64,000 nt of DNA from Alentia gelatinosa. Taxonomy: Eukaryota; Annelida; Polychaeta; Phyllodocida; Polynoidae. Shown piece by piece: positions 32,946-44,274 of this stretch. Under the pieces are notes generated by a model. That model ran no database searches. It was not told the DNA's origin and saw nothing but the letters and a program-made list of their open reading frames with translations. Within the stretch, counting starts at the first letter, position 1. Each line of letters begins with the position of its first letter. Where the stretch lies: positions 12,237,298-12,301,297 of the forward strand of contig OX465583.1 of the NCBI GenBank assembly GCA_950022655.1, in the 5' to 3' direction. A program made the position numbers and the translations under genes.

Positions 32946-34604
32946 CACCGTAATGAAGGGAACACATCAGCGAGCAGAGAGACCTGGAAAGCGATCAGTG
33001 GGATTCTGAGATGTCCCACCGACTCTTTTGAGAATAATGATGTAAAATAAGAGTTTGTTTATGCTTTACTTATGATTGAAGATAGCATAATCTCATGGAT
33101 ACTATATATTTCTCTATGGGAGGACGCTTAAGTTTTGGCGAATACACTTGAGGCTTGACGTAAATTGTGTTTGTTGAATACAAAATAGATTGAGTAGACA
33201 TATATGGTATTTATATCTTTGTCTATTTTGAAACAGGAATCGATCTAAGTGATATCGTGTGGCAAGACTACGCTTGTTTTTGAGTTGGCACTGGAATTAG
33301 CTGTTGGGCGAAATGGAAACCGTTGTATCATCGATGACGTCCGAGATAGTAGCCTAGAAATGTATCCCAATTGACAATACCAGCTCTGCTCCTAGCAGGT
33401 ACAGTATCACATCGACTGAAGGTGTGTTAATGGTAAGGGGGCCCTCCCACCTACTACGATTTTGCTCCCAAGGGGTTACGATGTCGGCAACAGACTGAAA
33501 AGATTCGTGGAGCTATTGTAGTGCTCAGCATCAATTAGGTTACGTGAGGGTGTCTGAAATTCAAACATGTAGCCCATCATAGCCCTTCACTAACAAATAT
33601 GGCCGGGAAAATCTCTCTTCCATGTGAAAATATGAAATTTAAGGATCCAGTGGCCATAAAATGAAGATACTGCTTAGCAAATTTGGTGTCATTTTATAAA
33701 GGCAAAGCGTCTCAAATCAATCATTCAATAGTTTAGCTTGGAAATGAGTTTGTATTGTCTGAAAAACAGTATGGTATTGTTATGTATATATACTATTAAG
33801 AAATCTATTATGAAGATGCATTTTTTCTGGAATTATAACAGATTTTATATACACTACCTCAAACAGATACTGGCAAGCTTTTTTTTGTTGCAGAGCACCC
33901 CAGTACCAAAATCAACCCTACTAATATGTTACAATACGCTCCAATTATTTTAAACCTTCTGACAGGCTACGATGTCGGCGACAACAGCGGTGCAATTGGC
34001 CGACATTGTAGCCCATCAGGAGGTTAAGGGGCTGTCCATAAATTATGTCACACTCAGGGGGGTGGGGGGGGGGGGTATATTGAAAAGTGTGACACAGCCT
34101 AAAAATCATAGGGGGGGTGTCCAGAGTTGTGTGGAAGAATACGCATCACCTAATTCTGAGACTTTAGAGGCAACTTTCCAATACTTTAGTGGCAACTTTG
34201 CCCATGCTGGAAAGGTGTTGCAAAAAGTATGATAAGAAGCGGTTATGGATGGATATCCTGTTGCATACACAAATCCACTGAAATTGTCAAACACCTAAGG
34301 AAAAAGGCAGACAGATAGGAGAATGTCCAGATCAAGGAAAGTCAGTACATGTACTACAAGTGGTTAAGTGTAACTGCAGAGGGTTCTGTTACATTTGGAA
34401 GAGTTCCTGTTTCTGATCAATGAGGACAGGTTTCTGCAAGAGATTCAAGATGCCTATTACCACATTTTCACCTGATTTTGGCTGATTGTGGTATCTAGCA
34501 CTACCCACTGACTATTTGACACTTTTGGGCAGATAATAGGTGTGATAGGGGTTAACAATCTCAGGTCAATGATTTCTTAGATACATCTTAGATATATCAG
34601 ATAT
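32946..34604. other. No gene seen; G-rich repeat end at 34.03 kb
   Basis: At 34029 GGGGCTGTCCATAAATTATG is followed by a long G run and GTGTGACA, resembling one end of a widespread TIR element. A partner end was not found. The CCCACCTACTACGATTTTG segment near 33450 looks like an eroded end of the PIF-like MITE. Confidence 0.35.
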
Positions 34605-35135
34605 TTAACCCCAAGGATGTTGCCATAAAACTAGTAAAGCAGATCATATCAACAAAACTAGAATGGAGTGATATTATCCATTATGCCCTAACCGAGAAGA
34701 AACAAAATGATATTCAAATAATTCTGAATAATTGTTTATGCATAACAGTAGGAATATGGTGGGCAAAAGCATCTCTAATGAAAAAATTGGAAAATATACC
34801 CATTATTGGTAAGGAGAGGACAACATCTATCAAAGTTGATTCACCAATGGAGTAAGGGTCCTAATAATGTAATTGATGCTGATACTAAAATTAGACAGGG
34901 AAGCAAAAATCACCCTTAAAGTAAAGAAACCCTGTACTGAACAATTGAAGCTATCACCTGTATATAAAGGTATGTTATGATGGAACCAATTACCCCATGA
35001 AATCCATAGTGGAAACAAAAAACTTTAAGCAGGTTATCATAAAGTATCTAGATCTAAACTATGATATTCAATGTGATGTTCAAGGGATAATTTTTCCCTT
35101 CTGTCATATGATGAGGGTGATGATATACATCTGGG
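34605..35135 (+). pseudogene. Decayed LINE ORF2 C-terminal fragment
   Basis: Pieces in several frames read ISTKLEWSDIIHYALTEKK, IQIILNNCLCI, and near the end SPVYKGML, stop, WNQLPHEIH. The order matches the end of a LINE reverse transcriptase ORF. Frameshifts and stops are numerous. Confidence 0.5.
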
Positions 35136-35264
35136 TACATGAAAAAACACCCACTGCAGGTGAATGTTACCTTTTGATCTGAATAAAAAAGAAATTGAAA
35201 AAATTCTCTCTGTAACATTAACCCTTTCCTTACCATAAGCCTATATTTAGGCAGAAAGACTTTA

Positions 35265-35622
35265 CAGTAGAATCCCGCCTAACAGACACCCTGCGTAAGC
35301 GGACAGTTGTTTCGATACGAAAAGGCCCAAAACCTTGTGTAAGCAGACACCTCTGACAGACACCCTACCAAAATTAGATTTTTTTTATTTTTTTTTATGA
35401 TATGCTTGAGTATATTCATAGAAAATAAATTTTGTAATTCAAAGTTTAATAACTTAGGACCCAATTAAGATATTGAAAAAATGATTTCAGATTTATCATC
35501 GCCATTGTCTCTCCTACATATCGATATATGACACTTGCATATTGGACAGGCGGAAACTTGAAAACCCCATGTAAGCGGACACCCCACGTAAGCAGACACT
35601 TTGGCTTACACAGGTTTTACTG
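35265..35622. mobile_element. pogo/Tc1-like MITE, TA-flanked
   Basis: TA/CAGTAGAATCCCGCCTAA at the left and CAGGTTTTACTG/TA at the right. The subterminal AAGCGGACAC repeats occur on both sides. CAGT ends with a TA duplication fit pogo/Tigger-type elements. A fragment lies at 3358-3405. Confidence 0.6.
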
Positions 35623-35714
35623 TATATAGGTCCTGGAGTGTTATTTCTGACCTCCAATTTTTAGATGGTACTTACTTTGGGTCTGTTAAAGGTACAAAAT
35701 TGAAACTTTCCATC

Positions 35715-36079
35715 TTAACCCTTTAAGGACGGCTACCTGGGGCTGAGCTACTCCTATAAGGACGGGTGCTAGTGGGAGTGTGTCTGGCTAGAGGACGGGC
35801 ACATAATAACTAAAACTGATATCCAAGTTTGCAATCATGCAATATGATACATAATCATAAATAATTTATTACTTTTTAATAGAAGTACTAAATATGATGT
35901 TATATCTACATTTTCTGAAGATTTCATGAATATTACTCTATTATGTTAAAACATTTTTGTTAATATTGGGATAATGATGCCTCAAGGCATCATGCGTCTT
36001 TAGTGCGGTGATGCCTCAAGGCATCATGCGTCTTTAGTGCAGTGATGCCTCCAGGCATCATGCGTCCTTAAAGGGTTAA
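35715..36079 (-). mobile_element. piggyBac-like element with palindrome array, copy 2
   Basis: Bounded by TTAACCCTTTAAGGACGG and CGTCCTTAAAGGGTTAA with TTAA duplicated. Minus orientation: three GATGCCTCAAGGCATCATG palindromes, spaced about 34 bp, lie at the right end (about 35966-36063). The left part has GGACGGGTGCTAGTGGG, the complement of blocks near 53185. Confidence 0.7.
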
Positions 36080-37814
36080 TTATGTAAGACATGCGCTTTC
36101 TATTAGAAGCAGTCATTTTTTTATGAGAACATTCCAATTAGCCTTTTTGTGGTGATTTTTAGGATTTTTAGTCCCTGTACCCCTCAACCTACCCCACCCC
36201 TCCTTGCCACAATACAGGGACAGGTAAAACTGTAGTGGTGTCTGGTTTATGGTGTGACATAGTGCCATGCATGCACGGCACTCTTGCTGGAGAGGTCCTA
36301 GCAACTTATTAAAAAATCTGCTAGGATGACTTCTATCTAGTAGATATCCCCCAATCTGCAATCTCTCTTTCTAGTTGTTTGGACCTGGAAATGTTGAATT
36401 AAGGTGGGAGAGGGGGTAGATGATTAAACTCAGATTATTGAGATACTATTTTCCAGATACAATTAGTTATTGTAGGCATATCTATTCATCAGATCGACAA
36501 AAACTCAGATGGATAAATGGGGTGGGGGAAGGGAGGGATAAAAATGGGAAAAAAGATTAAAAAAGAAACTAGCTCTGAAGGAATGCTGCAGAAAATGTTT
36601 CCTCAGATAGTAATTAGGCCATAAGGCCAAGTAACTAAGGGAATGATCAATATTAAGGGGAAATAGAATTAGCTTTATGGTATCATTTTGAAAACTTAGA
36701 CTTCATAGGCTGGTCTCCCAGTCCAAAGTTCGGCCACAGGCAGGATCTATTGCTCTGATAACATAGCATCCAGGGAACTGGAGGGGGGAGGGGGACGGGT
36801 GAAAGGAAGTGTAAAGATACAGGGAGCGGCTGCGGTTATACTTTACAGGCATTTTAGGAAGTGGAAATTATGATGTTTTTCTTCCTGAATAGGATCTGCA
36901 TGTGTTTGTGGAATAGGATATTGATAGGGCTATAAGTAGCTAAAACATAACATACAGTCTGTAGTGTGTTTACTTCCCATTTTTTTAATTTCTGCAAAAA
37001 TGTTCAAGCTGGAAAACAATATAAACCATTTTTGGTAATCTATAGATGAAATAATGTTATGTCTATGAATTTAACTTCTGTATTCTAATATTCTTAAACA
37101 ATATATTCAGATGTGATATTTCTCACTGTAATCCCCTTAGAATATTCTGAATTGGTCATTTTAACATTCTAGATTGGGCCAAAGGTTAGATATAGAAGTT
37201 GAATGGACAAATAAGATAGGCTTATTTTATTGTCCATGGTGTATCAGCAATGAAATAAGTTAAAAGGTTAGATGCACAATGAAGTGATCAAGTGCAAGTG
37301 ATCAAAAGGTGTATGACATGATATGATAATAAACCTGCAGTTGTGTTTTTTTCTATTTACATAAAATTGATATAACATTTTTGGCAAATGTTAAAGGACA
37401 TTGTCAAAGGTCACCAGGAGCAGCTAATGTAGGACCTAAGGGTTCTTGATCTAATCTATGATTTTGTTTAAAACATAACTGTTGCAGAACAGAATCATAT
37501 TCTCTCTATAATTGGCTATTGATTTATATTATAATTTTTTATTGATTTATAAGAAAATGATTTTCAGATCAAGGTGACTTATACAGTACAGATGTTGGAT
37601 TTGGATTGAGAAAGCAAGCTGACCTATTTCAGTAACCTAGATACCAGATCTTTGTAGGTCATGATATGTGGAATAGCTTGCGAGCAGTTACCTCTAATCT
37701 GAATGCAGAGGTACCACGCTTGAAACTGTAGGTAAGCCCAGTCACAAGGTACACGCAAATATGTCTGTGAACCACTCCCTTTGCGATACATTTGAAATAC
37801 ATTTAAAGAATTTA
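36080..37814. other. No gene seen
   Basis: AT-rich sequence. A single diverged unit of the 16.0-kb minisatellite lies near 36170-36215. No exon or element ends recognised. Confidence 0.4.
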
Positions 37815-38385
37815 ATTTTTCATCAAAAAGAATGATATTGGTTGCCATGGCCACCAAAAATGTATAAGACAGACTATAGATAGATTCTACTTATTATATG
37901 AGAATAGAATCCCAGGATCCAAAAGAATCTAACAAGGCAGCACAAAATAATGAACTTCTGAACTTGACATGCTTCTTTACTAGATAACCCCATGGGAGAC
38001 ACTTCCTCTCTTGCTAGATATTGGATGAAAATGTTGTGTTGAGTATTTCAGTTTCTTAGCAAACTAAGGCTCCAAAGTGGTGTACATCATCAATGGATTG
38101 TCTCAACTTAGTATCCTGACCATTATAGCCAACATAGATGACAGTATTATCAAATGACTGCCATTTTCTTAAAAAACTGTTTTTCAATTCAATTTGTTGT
38201 CAAAAAGAATTAAATTGGTTGCCATGGCAACCAAAAAATGTAGAATTGACATATCATATAAGAATTGACATATCATATAAGAATAGAATCCCAAGTTTGA
38301 AAAGAATCTAACACAGCATTATGAAATAACAAACTTCAAAACTAGACACATATTTTTACCAGATAACCCCATGGGAGGCGGGTAA
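37815..38385 (+). repeat. Two direct repeats of ~190 bp
   Basis: 37815-38005 and 38195-38385 share GGTTGCCATGGC.ACCAAAAA, AAGAATAGAATCCCA-type, AAAGAATCTAACA and AGATAACCCCATGGGAG blocks in the same order. Within the second copy an 18-bp unit, AGAATTGACATATCATAT, is doubled. Positions 38386-39413 hold G/C homopolymer runs near 39000-39240 and no gene. Confidence 0.65.
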
Positions 38386-39413
38386 GGGAAGGGTTAAGCA
38401 ATATGGCACCACCTGATGATACTTTAGCTCGCCAATCAAATATATCTGGATATCTGGAAAAAGAGAGCCTTTCCCTATGTGATGATGATTTCTGCCATTA
38501 CCCTATTCACACATATAGGAACCCCACCAGTTTGTCTATTGGAAATATTTACTCAGCTGTAGCTTAGGAAGGGATTATCTTTAGGTTTCTCTGTGAGATA
38601 GAAATCATACTCCCCCAACCAATAAAGTAAATGCTGAGCAATTATCAGGTGGAAATGGTCTGTTGATGGGGTTGATGATTATGCACTAGGATAAATCCCC
38701 AAATGCACCACCTGCCAACTTTTGTACAGTGGCCATTTTAATGGGCATGATGAACTCATAAATGTGTTTCATCATATACTTGGAGGAGGAAGATGTGGAG
38801 CACCACTTGAATAGACTAGGATAGATGAGATTTATGCTTGATCAAAGTTCAGTACTGCATATGATTGGTTGGTCTAAAATGACAATTGTCTCATGTAATA
38901 TCTCCCACTAAATTAATGGTGTATTACAGTAGCTTAGTCAAATATGTAATGACTGTTATGTTATGCTAAATAAGACAGAAATGAGGGGGGGGTGTTTCGG
39001 AAAGTGTGACATAATATTTTGGGGGGTGGTATGAAATGTGTGACAAAGTGTGAAAGGGGGATGGGGGGGGTCCTAAAAATGCCCTAAAAAAAAGCTTTCA
39101 TTTTATGTCGGGGAGCACAGGTTTTGCAACATTTCTAAAATAGAGTTGCCCCCATGGGAATACAAAACAAAGCCCTCCCCCTTTGGAATGCAAAAGAAAG
39201 TCCCCCCCCCCCCCACTAGGAATATGGTAAAAGCACAGGGGGGGGGGCTGAAATAATGTGTTCTTTTTCGATGAAGCTTTCCTTCTTTACCTTAAAACAA
39301 ACATAGTTATGTTCAGTTTATTGTCAAAGTATATGGTAGTTTTACACTTCCGACAGTACATACCTATGTGTGTATCGATTGTGAACCCAATCAAAAAAGG
39401 ATATAAGTACCTT

Positions 39414-39687
39414 TATCCTAACCCTAATAAAAAACGCCATAGGCTTAACATGGGATTTGTTTATGTCACTGGGTGTGACATAAAGTGTTGTTTATGCCAG
39501 TACTTTCTATTACTGAAAAAATGTAGAAACAGGGTAGGATAAAATCTAGACGCCACTCATTTGAGTTTGAGTTTACTTATGTCACTCATTTTGTTAGCTC
39601 CATAATGTCACTCTTCTTCGACTCGAATTATGGAGCCAACAAAATGTGTGGCATAAATAAACTCAGACTCAAACTCGTCTCTTTATA
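39414..39687 (+). mobile_element. Foldback element DDF-B, copy 1
   Basis: Starts TATCCTAACCCTAATAAAAA, has the core CCATAGGCTTAACATGGG and inner end GGGTAGGATAAAATC. A hairpin follows with arms TTTGAGTTTGAGTTTACTTA and its return. The apex is less regular than in family A. Confidence 0.65.
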
Positions 39688-39858
39688 TTACTGCAGATCT
39701 TCATCTTGTCTAAGCATCACTCTACCACCTACAACCTACCTTCATCGCAGCTACAGTACTTCACTGGTGGCTCACTCGACGTGCTTCATATCCAGGATGA
39801 ATATCCATATGTTTTTTTGTGAAGACCGGATGAGCGCTTACAAATATTTCCTTATATA

Positions 39859-40076
39859 TATATCACTATATAACTTGTTATATGTATATAAATTGTAGAG
39901 CCTCAGGATACGTTTCTATCGTATCGAGGTGGTTACCCGGTTGCGCTTCACCCTGGTAACCGTTACATCACGTTGTCTTCACTACACGCGGTAGCCAATT
40001 GGGTTACGTCACGTTCTAACAGCTAACGGATACTTGTATCGTTTTCTCAGCAGGGAAAACACGTATATTTTAGTCT
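39859..40076 (+). repeat. Ngaro-like element, repeat A1
   Basis: 218 bp, repeated at 43928-44145 with an offset of exactly 4069 and one visible mismatch. It probably holds the element promoter, being just upstream of gag. Confidence 0.9.
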
Positions 40077-40103
40077 CCTTATTTTTATCAGATTATCGAT
40101 GAT

Positions 40104-40991
40104 ATGGGAAGAAGGAAGACTCAGAAGAAAGAAGCCCAGTGGGAGCAGGAAGCCTCTGAAGAAGAATTCGTGGACTTGGAAAAAACAAATGAGGGAAAAC
40201 GGACGTTTTCCTTCTCCCACACCAGTAAGGTGGGCGAAGTTTCTGAGGGGGATGCGGCCTGCGGTGGCGACGTTAAAGATGCAGTAACAAGTGCAGCAAA
40301 AACGATGGAAGGACGGATGGACGGCTTGGAAAAAACTATTACTACGTTGGTGGAGATGATGTCTGTGAAAGGAGAGAGGGGCCGTAGCAAGGAGAAGATT
40401 TCAAGGAAAAAACGTTCTCCAAAAAATGATTATTCTGAAGATTCAAGTGACTCATGTCGTGAGGATCGTTCAACTTCGAGAGGAAAACGTCGAAACAAAC
40501 GAGGTAAATACGATCACGAACGTTATTTGCAGAAAAGTGATAAAGTAAACTCCTTCGAGAAATTGACATTAATAAATCTTCGTATGATGAAAGACCTATC
40601 GGAAAACGATAAGCCTATCGCAGGATTATTAGAACACATGATTTTGTTAACCGAGAAGGCCGATACAAAAGTGTTCGCGAACGAGGCTCTAATAAACTAT
40701 GATAAGTCTGTTAAGACTCGTGTGGATAAAGACGGGATAGAAACGTTGAAAGACATTAACCCAGTGGATATCGTCAGGCATTTGAGTTACGACGGTTCAC
40801 TCAATGCTAGATTACAAAAACAAAAGTCGGTAAAAAACGTTGTGAATGGTTATTGTTTCAACTACAACAAAGGAGAGGGTTTATGTAAGTACCAAAATTG
40901 CAAATATCGCCATTTTTGCTCTGTATGTAATGCTGGTTCACATGGTGCCTTCAGTTGCTCAAAAAACGCAAAAAGCGCCCCATGTAAATGA
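40104..40991 (+). CDS. Gag-like ORF of Ngaro-like element
   Basis: A 295-residue protein beginning MGRRKTQKK, 28 bp after repeat A1. The middle is highly charged (RSKEKISRKKRSPKNDYSED, then SRGKRRNKRG). The C-terminus has a CX9CX4CX3H finger at residues 251-270 and a perfect CX2CX4HX4C zinc knuckle at residues 272-285, the nucleic-acid-binding signature of Gag proteins. The frame ends at TGA (40989-40991), and the same frame then continues open into the RT region. Read-through, or a fresh nonsense change, could explain this. The ATG at 40104 is the best start; an upstream ATG at 40099 is in another frame. Confidence 0.75.
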   Translation: MGRRKTQKKEAQWEQEASEEEFVDLEKTNEGKRTFSFSHTSKVGEVSEGDAACGGDVKDAVTSAAKTMEGRMDGLEKTITTLVEMMSVKGERGRSKEKISRKKRSPKNDYSEDSSDSCREDRSTSRGKRRNKRGKYDHERYLQKSDKVNSFEKLTLINLRMMKDLSENDKPIAGLLEHMILLTEKADTKVFANEALINYDKSVKTRVDKDGIETLKDINPVDIVRHLSYDGSLNARLQKQKSVKNVVNGYCFNYNKGEGLCKYQNCKYRHFCSVCNAGSHGAFSCSKNAKSAPCK

Positions 40992-41024
40992 AACAACGCA
41001 GTCGGTGAAACTAAAAGTATCCAT

Positions 41025-42966
41025 TTGGGGAATGGAGATCTAAATATAGAAGAATTTAGGTCATCTGAAGTTGACTCGTTAGTTGATACATTGTTTGTAC
41101 ATAACGCTGTAAATAGTTTTGCCGATAGCTCAGTTTTAAATAATAATGACGTTGTTTCAGAAAATTTGAATCGTTGGGATCAAAATGTTTTCGTTGATAA
41201 CATGGAAAACGTTATAACTGCAAAAGATTTAAAACCGATATATGATGCGAGTTTGAATCTTGTTGATGAAACGTTGTATATTTGTGATAGTTCCTTGGGA
41301 AATATAAATGTAGGACGTAAATGTTTGGAAAACGTATGCGATTGTGTTTATTACGTTGGGAATGCTATCGCTCAGTTAAAACCATGTCGTGCTGCTTTTC
41401 ACGTTTTTAATAACCTACCATCAAGTTTATCAGTGGAGGATAAAAACTTTATTTGGAGAGGTTTAACAGAAGGTTTCAGAATTCTTAATAACGACTGTAA
41501 TGCCAATTACGATTGCGAAAATTACAATTCGATTTTAGATGAAAAGTTCAAAAGTAAAATGGATATTATTATATCTGAAGAATTGTTGTCGGGTAAGATT
41601 CAAATCGCTGATGTAAAGCCTGACTGCATCCACTCACTAGGGGCGGTGGAAAAAAGTAATGGAGGCCTAAGGCCTATCACAGATTGCTCTAGGCCTGAAA
41701 GCCTTAGTATCAATAACTTTATGTCAGATACCTTTGAGAGTTTTAAGTATAATTGTATCTATGATGCGGTAGATCACTTGGAGAAAGGTTTTTCATGTCT
41801 GTTGTTGATATTAAATCGGCATACCGAGCGGTTAATGTTAATTATCAACATGTAAAATTTCAAGGAATTCGATGGGAAGAAAAAATCTATGTTGATAACC
41901 GTTTATGTTTTGGTTTACGTTGTGCACCAAATATATTTACTCGTATTTCGAATTTTGTTGTAAATATCGCAGAACAGCAGGGGGTTGGTTGTGTAGTGAA
42001 TTATCTAGACGATTTTTTAATTTTCAGTAAAACGGAAAATGAATGTTTGTCAAAAAGGGATCATTTCATTGGTATTCTGGAAAATCTAGGATTTGAAGTC
42101 TCAAGATCTAAAGTTACTTTTCCGAGTCAGGAAAAATAGGTTTTGTTATGGAAAAAGGTAGAGGCTCTAAAAAAGAACTGGAGTCAATAGGTGGATTAGT
42201 ATCATTTTGTTCTCAGGTGGTCCGTGGAGGCCGTACGTTCAGCAGACGTATATTTGATTTGAGCTCGGATTGTCCTAAAAATGGTGAAATTCTCCTAAAT
42301 AACGAGATTACCGAAGATTTTAACTGGTGGTTAAGATTTTGTGCTATTTTTAATGGTATTTGCTTCATCCAAAAAGATTTAATAGACTGCCCTATGGTCT
42401 CGGATTCATCAAGTAAGGGTTTTGGGGCTTGGTTTGGGAAAGATTACTTGTATGGCACTTGGAGCGATAATAAAATTTGTAGTATCCCGGTACATCATTT
42501 TGAAAAATCACCGGAATTTGATATTTTTGATATGAATATCAACGTTCTAGAATTATGGCCAGTCTTACAAGGTCTTAAAAAGTGGGGTAGTAAATGTAAA
42601 GATGCTAGTATACATGTAATAACGGATAACATGCAAGTTTTGGCCATGTTAAATACCGGAAGGTCTAGAAATGTCACTTGTATGAAATGGCTACGAGAAA
42701 TTTTTTGGTTTTGTTTTGTTTTTAACATAAACATCCAAGCATCCTATATAAAATCTGACGATAAAATCCTAGCAGATTATCTCTCTCGTTTAGAATACAA
42801 TGGCTATGTTGATAAATGTAAAAAAGTGTTAGAGGATAATGGTATGTGTTGTTTCACCAACAGGAGTTCGGGTACAGATTCTCGAAGAGAGGAAAGAGAT
42901 GTTTATCCAAAACTGTTTATCAAAGAACTCGATAAAAGCGAGGGAACAGCAATGGCGTTGTTATGA
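41025..42966 (+). pseudogene. Reverse transcriptase-RNase H region, frameshifted
   Basis: The RT starts in the gag frame and includes GGLRPITDCSRPESLSINNF (about 41662-41720). The frame shifts near 41795-41810 to give DIKSAYRAVNV, LCFGLRCAPNIF and the catalytic NYLDDFL (YLDD at 42002-42013). A second shift near 42135-42150 leads to the RNase H part. RNase H landmarks are VSDSSSKGFGAWF, LELWPVLQGL, VITDNMQVLAMLN and ADYLSRL, with the expected acidic residues. The domain order RT then RNase H, with no integrase, fits DIRS-like elements. The 41025 start is a TTG just inside the open frame; the true start is probably the gag frame by read-through, or an unlocated ATG. The two frameshifts are likely inactivating mutations. 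Confidence 0.75.
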
Positions 42967-43801
42967 AAATTTTTGTAAAACTAACTGTTTTGTTAGTTAT
43001 CCCTCAACAAGTTCGGTGTTGTGTTTATATGTTTCTCATTTATCTGAATTTTTGACTCCGGTCTCTATCAAGAATTATATTTCTGCGGTAAATTTTAAAA
43101 ACAAATTGCTGGGCCACTCGGATATGTCATCGGATTTTGCTCTTAAGATGGTTATAAAAGGGGTGATAAGATGTAACAAAACTAAGCCTATCGTTAGGCA
43201 TCCCCTTATCCCATCAGAATTACTCAGGTTTTATTCAATCCTGGATATGTCTAAGGAAAATGATCTAGTTTTTTGGGTATCGCTTGTTTTTGGTTTTCGA
43301 TCGCTACTCAGAAATTCACATTTCACGTTTTCTGAACATTGTTTAAGAAAAAGCGATATTCAGTTTTTCGATACCCACTTAACCATTAATGTTAGTTCAT
43401 CGAAGGTGGACCAATTCGGCACTAAGCCACAGTGTATTTATCTTAATTCTTTGGGTGATTCACCTTTTTGCGTGGTATCAGGTCTAAAAAGAGTTTTTTC
43501 TGTCCAAAAACCTAAAGAGAATGATTTTATTTTTCGATTGTCAAAAGGAAGTTTAAGGTTACCTCTTACTTACAATTCTTTAAACTCTAAAATTAAGGAA
43601 TTATCTTCCTCATGTGGTATGGACCCGTTTAATATTTCTTGTCATTCTCTACGCCACGGTGGGGCGTCTTATCTCAAATCTTTGGGTATGGATATCCAAG
43701 ATATCAAAATCCGGGGCAATTGGTCCTCATCGGCTGTGATGAAATATATCCATAATTTGGGATATAAAGAATCTTGGGACTCTTTGTCTAAATATCTTTA
43801 A
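42839..43801 (+). CDS. Tyrosine recombinase of Ngaro-like element
   Basis: An intact 320-codon frame overlapping the end of the RNase H frame by 128 bp. Catalytic residues of the Cre/lambda-integrase family are all visible: Arg at 154 (VFGFRSLLR), a beta-turn Lys at 189 (SSSKVDQFG), His269-x-x-Arg272 (CHSLRHGGAS), Trp295 (GNWSSS) and Tyr303 (MKYIHN). The spacing of 23 residues from Arg272 to Trp295 and 8 on to Tyr303 is close to that of Cre. The protein would recombine a circular cDNA into the target. It ends 40 bp before repeat B1. Its intact state contrasts with the damaged RT; it may have been spared by chance because the element is young. Confidence 0.85.
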   Translation: MVCVVSPTGVRVQILEERKEMFIQNCLSKNSIKAREQQWRCYENFCKTNCFVSYPSTSSVLCLYVSHLSEFLTPVSIKNYISAVNFKNKLLGHSDMSSDFALKMVIKGVIRCNKTKPIVRHPLIPSELLRFYSILDMSKENDLVFWVSLVFGFRSLLRNSHFTFSEHCLRKSDIQFFDTHLTINVSSSKVDQFGTKPQCIYLNSLGDSPFCVVSGLKRVFSVQKPKENDFIFRLSKGSLRLPLTYNSLNSKIKELSSSCGMDPFNISCHSLRHGGASYLKSLGMDIQDIKIRGNWSSSAVMKYIHNLGYKESWDSLSKYL

Positions 43802-43841
43802 GAGAGCTCATAATTTCTCTCTTGTATTTGGAGGGTTTTTG

Positions 43842-43930
43842 CCCGGTTTTTATGTGATTACCTCCAAATACCTCGTTCTTATTTATTCGCTAATGTTGGT
43901 TAATTATTATCCAGCTCGTATCAATATTAT
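43842..43930 (+). repeat. Ngaro-like element, repeat B1
   Basis: 89 bp repeated at 44171-44259 with an offset of 329. It runs directly into A2; the B1/A2 junction shares TAT with the outer end of A1. Confidence 0.9.
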
Positions 43931-44145
43931 ATCACTATATAACTTGTTATATGTATATAAATTGTAGAGCCTCAGGATACGTTTCTATCGTATCGAGGTG
44001 GTTACCCGGTTGCGCTTCACCCTGGTAACCGTTACATCACGTTGTCTTCACTACACGCGGTAGCCAATTGGGTTACGTCACGTTCTAACAGCTAACGGAT
44101 ACTTGTATCGTTTTCTCAGCAGGGAAAACACATATATTTTAGTCT
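43928..44145 (+). repeat. Ngaro-like element, repeat A2
   Basis: Second copy of repeat A; see A1 at 39859-40076. Confidence 0.9.
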
Positions 44146-44170
44146 TACCGTTTAACTATGTTTGAATAAA

Positions 44171-44259
44171 CCCGGTTTTTATGTGATTACCTCCAAATAC
44201 CTCGTTCTTATTTATTCGCTAATGTTGGTTAATTATTATCCAGCTCGTATCAATATTAT
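44171..44259 (+). repeat. Ngaro-like element, repeat B2 (right terminus)
   Basis: Copy of B1, followed by a (TA)n tract and TCACC of the flanking DNA. The open frame 44162-44455 joins this repeat to an older LINE fragment by chance. Confidence 0.9.
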
Positions 44260-44274
44260 ATATATATATATATC

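Larger units (their letters stand above)
39859..44259 (+). mobile_element. Ngaro/DIRS-group tyrosine-recombinase retrotransposon
   Basis: A complete element with split direct repeats: A1 (39859-40076), coding region, B1 (43842-43930), A2 (43928-44145), B2 (44171-44259). This A-ORFs-B-A-B layout, with gag, RT-RNase H and a tyrosine recombinase but no DDE integrase, is the mark of the Ngaro/PAT type within DIRS-like elements. A1 and A2 differ by one visible base (at 40063/44132), so the insertion looks recent. It sits in a TA-rich tract: TATATATATCAC occurs at both outer junctions and there is no target duplication, as expected for integration of a circle by a recombinase. RT frames carry two shifts and a stop separates gag from pol, so this copy is probably not autonomous. 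Confidence 0.85.

Noticed and set aside
34029..39245. 5.2-kb transposon between the two G-rich GTGTGACA tracts
   Set aside because: The tracts share GTGTGACA and G runs but the right one lacks an inverted GGGGCTGTCCATAAAT end, so the boundaries cannot be supported.
40846..41043. 65-codon frame overlapping gag end
   Set aside because: Shadow of gag in another frame; the zinc-finger residues are only in the 40104 frame.
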